57,843 nt of DNA, taken from the NCBI GenBank assembly GCA_046290435.1, contig JBKAGO010000006.1, positions 1 to 57,843 of the forward strand, given 5' to 3'. Positions 51,508 to 57,843 of this stretch are shown one piece after another (positions within the stretch are counted from its first letter, which is position 1; every line of letters begins with the position of its first letter). Both the position numbers and the translations under genes were made by a program. The notes below the pieces were generated by a model. It saw only the letters and a program-made list of their open reading frames with translations. It did not search any database and was not told the DNA's origin. This DNA comes from CAVQUE01 sp046290435 (GTDB lineage: Bacteria; Actinomycetota; Acidimicrobiia; Acidimicrobiales; UBA8592).

Positions 51508-52509
51508 ATCAGCACCTGGCGGCGCATCGAGACGATCACCCGACAGCTCGAGCTCTGTGGCGTCGTCACGGGGGAGGATGTCGTCCTGGTCACCGACGCT
51601 CGGGTGGACGGCGCCGTCGTCGACGTGTTCGTGGCCGTCGGCGAGCGTATGGGAGCGTCGCTCACCCGGGTCGTGCCACCGGATGGACCGACCCATCGAG
51701 AGGACCCCGTGTCGGCGCCTGCGGTGAAGGCGGCGCTCACGTGCGCCGCGCTGGTCATCGACCTCACGGGGACGGTCGCGGGTTCGGCAGTCTGCGAGGA
51801 CGTCCTCGACAGCGGTCGACTGCTGTCGATCGATGCCGACACCACAGCCGATCTCGATGCCCTCGTCGCACACCCCGGCCTGACGCGCCGCCTCGAACAG
51901 GCATCGGAGCTCCTCGATGCAGGCGCGTCGGCGGTGCTGTCCTCGGAAGCGGGGACCATTCTCGACATCGGCCTGACCGGCGCGGCACACCGGGCCCCCG
52001 CAGTGGTCGCCGCCGTGGCGGGCGAGCAGGCCGCCTGGCCCGGTGGCGCCGTGTGGGTCCAGCCCCGTGCGGACATCGTGAACGGCACGGTGATCGTCAT
52101 GCCCGGCGACGTGCTCGTCGGACCGGGAACGACGGTGCGTTCGCCCGTGCGCCTCGAGGTCTCGGGTGCGCGTGTGGTCGACATCCTGGGCGAGAACGCC
52201 GATGCGGACCTCGTTCGGTTCGAACTCGAGCAGCTCGATCCCGAGAAGCCGTGCCGCATCGCCGAGGTGGGGTTCGGCCTGTCCGTGGAACGCCGCACGG
52301 TTACCGCCGGACCGCGTGTGCGCGAGGGTGCCATCGTGCGCGAGGCTGGGCGGTGCAGCCTCACCATGCGCGGGCCCGGCGCCGGTGCCGGTCTGACGGT
52401 GGCGCTGCACGGTGCCTCGTTCGCGGTGGACCACCTCGACGTGTTGGTCGATGGTGAACTCATCGGTTCGGTCGCTCCCGACGTCTACGAACTCGCCGCC
52501 GCGGACTGA
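51508..52509 (+). CDS. M29 aminopeptidase/NicX-like metalloprotein, probable ATC start
   Basis: About 333 aa. The second half follows M29 peptidases and the related 2,5-dihydroxypyridine dioxygenase NicX: AWPGGAVWVQPRAD, NGTVIVMPGDVLVGPGTTVRSPVRL, then CRIAEVGFGLS, where the Glu is normally a metal ligand. Metal-binding histidines of true M29 enzymes are not all obvious, so the reaction is open. The start is unusual. GAGGAGG ends seven bases before ATC 51508, and the product would read (M)STWRRIETITRQLELCG. The only in-frame ATG (51424) lies ahead of the apparent -10 box, and CTG 51487 would put the ribosome site inside the gene. Confidence 0.75.
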   Translation: MSTWRRIETITRQLELCGVVTGEDVVLVTDARVDGAVVDVFVAVGERMGASLTRVVPPDGPTHREDPVSAPAVKAALTCAALVIDLTGTVAGSAVCEDVLDSGRLLSIDADTTADLDALVAHPGLTRRLEQASELLDAGASAVLSSEAGTILDIGLTGAAHRAPAVVAAVAGEQAAWPGGAVWVQPRADIVNGTVIVMPGDVLVGPGTTVRSPVRLEVSGARVVDILGENADADLVRFELEQLDPEKPCRIAEVGFGLSVERRTVTAGPRVREGAIVREAGRCSLTMRGPGAGAGLTVALHGASFAVDHLDVLVDGELIGSVAPDVYELAAAD

Positions 52510-52582
52510 GGAGCCCAGCCTCTCGGCCGGGCCATGGGCCGCGCTGGCCCCGAGTGTCACACCCCATCCGCATACTCGGGCC

Positions 52583-53032
52583 ATGACGACGACACGCCTT
52601 CGCCCGGTCCCTCCCGTAGTCGCCACCAAGCGTCGACCCCCCACGCGTCGGGTTCGCGATGTCGCCCAGCTCGGCCCTCGGGCACGGGCCGTCCGCTCGG
52701 CGGTCGCCCGATGGTCGCTGAGCGTCGGGCGCTGCTGCGACTACGACGCGCTGACACTGGTTCTCGCCTGCGCTGACGAGGCGGGCGACCCGACCACCTT
52801 CACCGAGGAAGGGGTGTGGCGGATGTGGTGGATCGACCTCGGCGAATGGTGCGCCGACCGGTGCGTGCCGGTCCCTGCCGGGCTCGCCTCGACCATGCGG
52901 GTCCTGTTCGATCATCTCGACGCGACCGACGGCTTCGGCGCAGGGAGTGATCCCCTCGAGGACCTCGTGGAGGGCATGGCGGGCGCCGGCGCGCTGTGGC
53001 GCAACGGCCATGCGCCCGTCGGCGCCGGCTGA
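52583..53032 (+). CDS. Hypothetical protein, 149 aa
   Basis: A 149-aa soluble protein with a basic N-terminus (VVATKRRPPTRRVRD) and a helical remainder containing a Trp-rich stretch (GVWRMWWIDLGEWCAD). I do not recognise the family. CATACT (52570-52575) lies seven bases before ATG 52583, fitting a leaderless gene, and codon use is that of its neighbours. Confidence 0.65.
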   Translation: MTTTRLRPVPPVVATKRRPPTRRVRDVAQLGPRARAVRSAVARWSLSVGRCCDYDALTLVLACADEAGDPTTFTEEGVWRMWWIDLGEWCADRCVPVPAGLASTMRVLFDHLDATDGFGAGSDPLEDLVEGMAGAGALWRNGHAPVGAG

Positions 53033-53107
53033 TCGCCGACGACCTCTGCGACAGCGCCACGCCGTGGGCTACGATCCCGGGCGCTCGGCGAGGACAGGGG
53101 ATATTCG

Positions 53108-53551
53108 ATGCGCAAGAGCAGCGCCATCGCGATGGCAGGGGCATTGGCGGTGGCATCGATCACCGCGGCATGCGGGGGCGACGACGAACCCACCAATGCG
53201 GAGCGTCCCGAGGACGTTACGCCCGAGGTGCTCGCCGAGAGCGAACTGCCGCCCACGCCGACCGCAGTTCCGGTGGTCATCGAACCGGAGGAGCTGACCT
53301 ACACGGTCGAGGCGGGCGATCTGCTCGGCTCCATCGCCCAGCGCTTCGGTCTGACCCTCGACGAGTTGCTCGCAGCCAACCCGCAGATCACCGACCCGAA
53401 CACCATCCAGGTGGGTGATGTGGTGACCATCCCCGAGGCCCCGGACGAACCGGCGGCGGGGGAATCCGGTGCGGAGCAGCCGGCGGCCGACGGTGGCGCC
53501 ACGGCCGATTCGACGGGCACCGACGACGACTCGACCATCCCCGACAACTGA
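53108..53551 (+). CDS. LysM-domain lipoprotein
   Basis: A 147-aa lipoprotein: signal peptide with lipobox ITAAC (lipidated Cys22), a Thr/Pro/Glu linker, one LysM domain at about 64-108 (YTVEAGDLLGSIAQRFG to VGDVVTIP), then an acidic disordered tail. LysM binds peptidoglycan GlcNAc, so the protein likely links membrane and wall. ATG 53108 has AGGACAGGGG upstream and a TACGAT -10 box at 53070-53075. Confidence 0.88.
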   Translation: MRKSSAIAMAGALAVASITAACGGDDEPTNAERPEDVTPEVLAESELPPTPTAVPVVIEPEELTYTVEAGDLLGSIAQRFGLTLDELLAANPQITDPNTIQVGDVVTIPEAPDEPAAGESGAEQPAADGGATADSTGTDDDSTIPDN

Positions 53552-53611
53552 ACGCCCCTCGGATCCCACGCAGGGCCCGCGGCCGTTGCCGGAGATGGTC
53601 GCGCCGGGTGA

Positions 53612-54169
53612 TCAGCTCTCGGTGATGGTCACCGAGTTGATGACGACGGGCTCGACGGGCTTGTCGCCCGGGCCGGTCGCGACACGTTGCATTGCATCGG
53701 CGACCTCGAGGCCCTTGACGACCTTGCCGAACAGCGAATAGCTGGGCGGCAGGCCGGCGCCGCTGGGGCCGGTGATGATGAAGAACTGGCTTCCGTTGGT
53801 GTTGGGTCCCGCGTTGGCCATCGCCAACGAACCGATCTCGTAGCGGCCCTTGGCGGGGAGCTCGTCGGCGAACTTGTAGCCCGGGCCACCGGTGCCCCGA
53901 CCGTCGGGACAACCGCCCTGACAGACGAACCCGTTGATGATGCGGTGGAAGGTCAGGCCGTCGTAGTAGTGATAGCGCGACAGGAACACGAAGTTGTTGA
54001 CCGTCTGGGGCGCGCCGGCAGCATCGAGGTGGATGACCATCTCGCCCATGGACGTGTCCATGGTGGCCGAGTAGGTCTTCGCCGGGTCGATGCACATCGG
54101 CGGCGGACCAGAGAACGAGGTCTGACGGGCACTCGATCCGTCGGCGGCGGGGCATTCGGGGGCGGCCAT
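53612..54169 (-). CDS. Cyclophilin-type peptidyl-prolyl isomerase
   Basis: A 185-aa cyclophilin: FHRIINGFVCQGG (active-site Phe-His-Arg and Gln), GTGGPGYKFADE, ANAGPNTNGSQFFI and SLFGKVVKGLEV. No signal peptide is evident, so it is probably cytoplasmic. ATG 54169 is chosen; an in-frame start at 54241 would add an Arg-rich stretch that does not belong to the fold. A TAGGGT box near 54213 would give a short leader. Confidence 0.92.
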   Translation of the reverse strand: MAAPECPAADGSSARQTSFSGPPPMCIDPAKTYSATMDTSMGEMVIHLDAAGAPQTVNNFVFLSRYHYYDGLTFHRIINGFVCQGGCPDGRGTGGPGYKFADELPAKGRYEIGSLAMANAGPNTNGSQFFIITGPSGAGLPPSYSLFGKVVKGLEVADAMQRVATGPGDKPVEPVVINSVTITES

Positions 54170-54267
54170 GGCGTGGTTCTTTCGGGTGGCTGACACGGGT
54201 CGATTCACCCTACTGCGCCTGCACCATCCACCAGCGGCCACCGGGGCTGGCCGTACGATCTCAGCCC

Positions 54268-54441
54268 ATGAGCCGCCCGCGCCACCCTGCCAAGATCGCG
54301 CGGCTGCGTCCTCAGAAGCTGACGGTCTCGTGTCCCGACTGTGATGTCACGTGGCGGGGAACGCTACGAGATGCCTGCTGGCATTGCGGAGGCCACCGCA
54401 CCACCGAGGCGCCCCCGGCCCAGGTCAAGGTCGTTTCCTGA
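54268..54441 (+). CDS. Small zinc-ribbon protein, 57 aa
   Basis: A 57-aa basic protein, MSRPRHPAKIARLRPQ onward, with CPDC (22-25) and CWHC (37-40), a four-cysteine zinc ribbon. TACGAT (54254-54259) lies eight bases before the ATG, the leaderless spacing seen elsewhere in this window, which supports real expression. Could bind RNA, DNA or a protein; function unknown. Confidence 0.65.
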   Translation: MSRPRHPAKIARLRPQKLTVSCPDCDVTWRGTLRDACWHCGGHRTTEAPPAQVKVVS

Positions 54442-54661
54442 CCTTCGCGTTGTCCTTCGGCGCGTTCGCGTGCCGGGTCGCTTCACCACGACGTCGCACC
54501 AGCGCCATCTCGATGTCGCCTCTGCGTCGAGTCCGTGACGTTTTCGTGGCGGGCTTGCCCTTGGTCGAGGTGCTGTGTACTGTGCCCAACGACACATCGA
54601 CTCCACCGCCGAGCAGATGACCGGGGGGCAGCTGCACCGGCACGGAGTCCACGGGTGGCAT
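54425..54661 (-). CDS. Possible small basic protein, about 78 aa (doubtful)
   Basis: An open frame from ATG 54661 encodes a protein with a Lys/Arg-rich second half (HSTSTKGKPATKTSRTRRRG; end NAKVRKRP). Lysine codons are rarer in spurious frames of such GC-rich DNA, but third-position GC is lower than in neighbouring genes. It overlaps the zinc-ribbon gene tail to tail by 17 bases. No ribosome site is evident. It could be a small nucleic-acid-binding protein or a chance frame; it is the only candidate gene in the 314-base gap 54442-54755. Confidence 0.3.
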   Translation of the reverse strand: MPPVDSVPVQLPPGHLLGGGVDVSLGTVHSTSTKGKPATKTSRTRRRGDIEMALVRRRGEATRHANAPKDNAKVRKRP

Positions 54662-54664
54662 TGA

Positions 54665-54705
54665 CGCAGCCGGTGATCTCCGGGGGGTTTCGATCACCGG
54701 CTGCG
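54665..54705. terminator. Perfect 14-bp hairpin, terminator- or operator-like
   Basis: CGCAGCCGGTGATC (54665-54678) and GATCACCGGCTGCG (54692-54705) pair perfectly around a 13-base G-rich loop. It could end transcription of the zinc-ribbon gene (+) or regulate the gene that starts at 54756. Confidence 0.55.
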
Positions 54706-54755
54706 CCACCTGTCCCTTCGTTCGAGGGGCATCCGAACGGCTAGCCTCTGCCACC

Positions 54756-55283
54756 GTGAGCGATGTCGTCTACCCCGCACTCATCGTGTTGGGCTGCCTG
54801 TTGATCGCAGGGCTGATCCATCTCTTCACACGCCCGCGTCCCAGTGCCGACGACATCGCCCTGCCCGCTCGCCAGGCGCCGGAGACCCGGGCCAATCATC
54901 GTGTGGCGCTGGCCAACTGGCATCTCGAGTTCGGGGCTGCCCTGGTGGACTTCATCGACCGGCACGACGAGCTCGGTGGCCCGGTGTCGCGCACGGTCGA
55001 GCCGGCGCCGCTGGACGAGGTCGACGCAGCGCTGGCCGTCGCCACCGACGAGCATCCCTTCGTCGAGATGCGCGGCGAGCTCAGTGCGCTGCGGGCGTCG
55101 GGTGCGGCGATGCGCAGCGCTGTCGAGCGCGGCGACACCGAGACCATGGCCGAACAACAGAGCGTCTACCTCGCCTATCGCGACGCGTGGCTGGAGCGGT
55201 TGTGGCAGTTTCCGGCCGACACCGAACGCCTCGCCGTCCTGCGCCGTCGATCGGTGCCACCACTCGGCGATCGGGTCAGCTGA
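54756..55283 (+). CDS. Hypothetical single-pass membrane protein, 175 aa
   Basis: A 175-aa protein with one N-terminal membrane helix (about residues 5-25, YPALIVLGCLLIAGLIHLF) and a helical cytoplasmic part without recognised motifs (LANWHLEFGAALVDFIDRHD, LRASGAAMRSAVERGD). TAGCCT lies seven bases before GTG 54756, again a leaderless layout. Function unknown. Confidence 0.65.
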   Translation: MSDVVYPALIVLGCLLIAGLIHLFTRPRPSADDIALPARQAPETRANHRVALANWHLEFGAALVDFIDRHDELGGPVSRTVEPAPLDEVDAALAVATDEHPFVEMRGELSALRASGAAMRSAVERGDTETMAEQQSVYLAYRDAWLERLWQFPADTERLAVLRRRSVPPLGDRVS

Positions 55284-55305
55284 CGCCACCCGGGCGGTGC
55301 GCTCG

Positions 55306-56637
55306 TCAGAGCGCTTCCAGCACCGCTGCCGCGATCTGGCGGTGGCCTTCGTCGTCGGGGTGTACGCAGTCGAGTGCGTTGATCCACGACTCGCCGACGG
55401 TTTCGCCTCGGGCGCAGTAGGCCTGCGTCCCGACGAACGGTCCGCCGAAGAGCTCGCCAAGCACTCCTTCGCCGGCGCGGGCGCTGTCGAGGCCCAGACC
55501 GTTGGGGGCGCCGTGGTCGGCGAAGCGCTCGGCCAGGGAGACGAACCGCACCCGGGGATCGTCGGGTAGCGCAGTCAGGATGGCGCCGTCGACCCGTTCG
55601 ACGGCCTGGCCGGCGACCGTCCGGAAGCACTCGAGCTCACACCCCTCGATGCCCTGGGGTCGGGCGGCTGCCGGGTTGTAGTAGCCGGTGACGACGATGT
55701 CGGCGTCGGTCTCGCCGACGAGCCGGGCGACGATTGCGCCGAGCCCATCGGCCATCGCGGAGACCCGCGCATCGAACACCTCCTCGTCGAGGCGACCGTC
55801 GACGATCAGGCCGGCGGGCTCGACGAAGCCGATGTCGTTGATGCCGACCGTGACGGTCACCACGGCCGGGTTGGCGCGCACGGCCCAGTCGATCTGGGTG
55901 AGCGCACCGATGCCGGGCGGCGCCCAGTCGGGCGATCCACCGGTGACGAGGGCCGTCGTGACGTCGGCGACGCCCGCCCCGCTGCACGCCACCACGACCG
56001 CCGCGCCGGTCTCGGCGAAGACACCACGCTCGATCAGCCCTTGCGCCACCAGGTTGGGATAGCCGTCGTCGGAGCGGAAGCACGGGTCGCCGCCGAGGTA
56101 GTCGCGGGCCTGCAATCCGTGACCGCTGGCGACGGAGTCGCCGATGGCCACCAGGGTGTCGGGGCTCGCCGGGTGCCGGGCGCTGAACCGGACGGGGTGC
56201 TCGCCGATCCGACCGAGGTCGTCGGTGACCAAGATGGTCGCGTCCCAGGTGCCGGCAGTCTCGGGGATCCAGGTGCCGTCGACGACGCCGGGGGGCTCGC
56301 CGACGAACTCGGTGGCGACGACCTCGACGTCGCCACCGGCGTCGCTGACGTCGATCACGATGGCGGCCGGTTCGCCGACCGTGGCGGTGACATCTTCGAC
56401 GCTGACGACCAACGGGGCCGGGGTGGGCACAACGGTCGGCGTCGGCGCCTCGGCGGTGGTGTCGCCGCCGGCCTCACCGCCCTGGGGCTGCTCCGCAGCG
56501 GCACCGGCGCGCTCGCCCGGCGACAGTATGTCGGGGCTGCCGCCACACGCACCGAGGAGCACCGCGACGGCCGCTGCGATGGCGACGCCGACGGAGCGGC
56601 GCGTCGAGGTGCGGGGCGCAGGACAGGCGACGGACAC
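55306..56637 (-). CDS. SGNH/GDSL-hydrolase lipoprotein
   Basis: About 443 aa: a signal peptide with lipobox LLGAC, a Thr/Pro/Ala linker, an Ig-like domain (about 80-155), and an SGNH hydrolase domain with LVAIGDSVASGHG (block I Ser), VGINDIGF (block III-like Gly-x-Asn) and DCVHPDDEGH (block V Asp and His). Extra cysteines suggest disulfides, consistent with an outer-surface location. Likely an esterase or lipase acting on lipids or acylated glycans. Start: GTG 56637, eight bases after TACCGT, is preferred to TTG 56646. Confidence 0.85.
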   Translation of the reverse strand: MSVACPAPRTSTRRSVGVAIAAAVAVLLGACGGSPDILSPGERAGAAAEQPQGGEAGGDTTAEAPTPTVVPTPAPLVVSVEDVTATVGEPAAIVIDVSDAGGDVEVVATEFVGEPPGVVDGTWIPETAGTWDATILVTDDLGRIGEHPVRFSARHPASPDTLVAIGDSVASGHGLQARDYLGGDPCFRSDDGYPNLVAQGLIERGVFAETGAAVVVACSGAGVADVTTALVTGGSPDWAPPGIGALTQIDWAVRANPAVVTVTVGINDIGFVEPAGLIVDGRLDEEVFDARVSAMADGLGAIVARLVGETDADIVVTGYYNPAAARPQGIEGCELECFRTVAGQAVERVDGAILTALPDDPRVRFVSLAERFADHGAPNGLGLDSARAGEGVLGELFGGPFVGTQAYCARGETVGESWINALDCVHPDDEGHRQIAAAVLEAL

Positions 56638-56761
56638 GACCGGCAACGGTAGCGACGCGCAACCCGGCGTCGACGTCGGGCTGCCACGTCGCCCGGAGCG
56701 CCCTGCTGCGAATGCAGAGGCCTGCCCACCTGGGGACGTCGGTAGGCGAGGTCGCAGAGCC

Positions 56762-57787
56762 TCACCAGCTGGGCATGGGTGGGTGGTGGCGTCGGTGGTG
56801 GCAGGGGGCGCACCGCAGTTGGAGTTCGTCGACGTGGGTGCGGCGGCTGGTTTCGTATTCGGGGACGTGGTCGTATTCGCTGAGGTCGTGGCGGCCGCAG
56901 TCGACGCAGCTGCGGTCGCGTTCCTTCACGACTCGTCGTTGTCGGGCGGTGGGGTGCCGCTGGCGGCCGGACGCGTTGATGGGCTTGGCCTCGGCGTCGT
57001 GGATCAGGACCCGGAGGAACGCCTCGGGTACGAGTTCGGCGATGACGGTGTCGCAGATCGGGGTGCCGTCATCAGTGGTGGCGCCGTCGCCGCGGACATG
57101 GAAGATCACCTCGGTGTCGACACGTCCGGTGCCGAAGTCGAAGATCTCCTCGACCGCGTCCGCGTACTGCGCTGCGCTCGACGGGTAGGAGCCGTCGGCT
57201 TCGCGGCGTGCCTTCGAGCGCATGACCAGCACCGACAGCACCGAGATCAACACCGCAGCGATGTGGGGTTGGAGGCGCAGGGTGAACACGACCATGCCGT
57301 CGGGCTCTGTGCGCCATTTGACGCTGCGGGCGGCTCGTTGGCGGGCTGCGATGTCGTCGGGTGGGAGGTTGCGGTGCATCCAGGCGGCGATGACCTTGCC
57401 GACTTCTGACGCTGGCACCCCGGCGACCAGTTCGACGAGTTCGGCTTCGTTGTCTGGCGTTGCCGTGCGGGTCAGGGTGCGCACCGCCGAGTACGTCAGG
57501 CGCCGCTCTGCGAACGCGGCAGCCGTGACCGGCAGCACGGTGAGGGCTTTGCCGATGCGGATCCATTCGCGTGCGGTGCATGCTTCGATGCCGGCCACGT
57601 TGGCCAGCCAGTGCGCCGCCGTTGGTGACCCGTCGAGGATCCACTCGGGTGACTCGGCGAACGCGGCTGCGGTCACGACGAGGCGATACTGGTAGTCGCT
57701 GAACTTCGCGGACAACGCCACCAACTCCGCGCCCAACGGACCCGCCCCCACAACGGGGGATCGCTCCAGGGTGCTCGTCTTCTCCAC
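56762..57787 (-). CDS. DUF222/HNH endonuclease (13E12 repeat family)
   Basis: A 341-aa protein with the DUF222 helical domain (about 20-250) and a C-terminal HNH nuclease: CVDCGRHDLSEYDHVP, then LQLRCAPCHHRRH, giving the zinc cysteines and catalytic His. This family is present in many copies in actinobacteria and behaves like a mobile or expanded gene family; its biological role is unclear. Start GTG 57787 with an excellent AAGGAGGAGG five bases upstream. Confidence 0.92.
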   Translation of the reverse strand: MEKTSTLERSPVVGAGPLGAELVALSAKFSDYQYRLVVTAAAFAESPEWILDGSPTAAHWLANVAGIEACTAREWIRIGKALTVLPVTAAAFAERRLTYSAVRTLTRTATPDNEAELVELVAGVPASEVGKVIAAWMHRNLPPDDIAARQRAARSVKWRTEPDGMVVFTLRLQPHIAAVLISVLSVLVMRSKARREADGSYPSSAAQYADAVEEIFDFGTGRVDTEVIFHVRGDGATTDDGTPICDTVIAELVPEAFLRVLIHDAEAKPINASGRQRHPTARQRRVVKERDRSCVDCGRHDLSEYDHVPEYETSRRTHVDELQLRCAPCHHRRHHPPMPSW

Positions 57788-57843
57788 GGGACCTCCTCCT
57801 TGGGTCGTCGCTACGATCGAGGGATCGGTCAGAGGGGAGAAGG
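57788..57843 (-). promoter_or_regulatory. Promoter and ribosome site of the HNH gene
   Basis: Reading leftward, TAGCGA near 57812 could be the -10 box, followed by the AAGGAGGAGG ribosome site. Window ends here. Confidence 0.4.

Overview
This 57.8 kb window is very GC-rich, strongly prefers G- or C-ending codons and is almost fully coding. It looks like the chromosome of a high-GC actinobacterium. The class Acidimicrobiia is my best guess, but this is an inference from gene content and no rRNA is present. Supporting markers are GuaB3 beside GuaA, a DUF3499 protein, LAxTG cell-wall anchors, a HAIR (HspR) operator and a CIRCE (HrcA) operator, a GlfT2-type galactofuranosyltransferase, a DUF222/HNH endonuclease, and many genes that appear to be leaderless. 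I saw no tRNA, rRNA, phage, integrase, transposase or CRISPR array.

Layout. 1-7.9 kb: end of an unknown protein, a membrane-anchored trypsin-like protease, an M16 peptidase, then a minus-strand block with guaB3, guaA, a TIGR03086-type protein, a Nudix hydrolase and a 57-aa protein. 7.9-14.3 kb: a Baeyer-Villiger-type monooxygenase, a Doc/antitoxin pair bracketed by two copies of a repeat, groES-groEL under CIRCE, and a TetR regulator with a TauD-type dioxygenase. 14.4-17.4 kb: an unusual ammonium transporter-chemoreceptor fusion, and pyrE. 17.5-22.2 kb: a phosphatase, Tag glycosylase, two tandem LAxTG surface proteins, a universal stress protein, an isochorismatase-fold protein lacking the usual catalytic residues, and a small zinc ribbon. 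22.3-25.9 kb: clpB and a DnaJ-like gene behind a HAIR element. 26-28 kb: a PH-like protein and a thiolase-like protein.

28.3-40 kb is a surface-glycan region: UDP-galactopyranose mutase, a sulfotransferase-like protein, an O-acyltransferase with an SGNH domain, a second sulfotransferase-like protein and GlfT2 run in one direction. Two more family-2 glycosyltransferases and a PAC2 protein follow. Together they suggest a galactofuranose-containing envelope polymer that may be sulfated and acylated.

40-52.5 kb: a ROK kinase, a translationally overlapping aminotransferase/omega-amidase pair, a GH13 glucosidase, three tandem 62-bp repeats, a three-gene MacB/LolD-like ABC transporter, a membrane-anchored beta-propeller protein, a crotonase, a DUF3499 protein and an M29/NicX-like protein. 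52.5-57.8 kb: small and envelope proteins (LysM lipoprotein, cyclophilin, zinc ribbon, SGNH lipoprotein) and a DUF222/HNH endonuclease.

The most unusual points are the Amt-MCP fusion, two genes that seem to start at ATC, two families of dispersed inverted repeats (one bracketing the toxin-antitoxin pair, one ending exactly at stop codons), and the glycan cluster.
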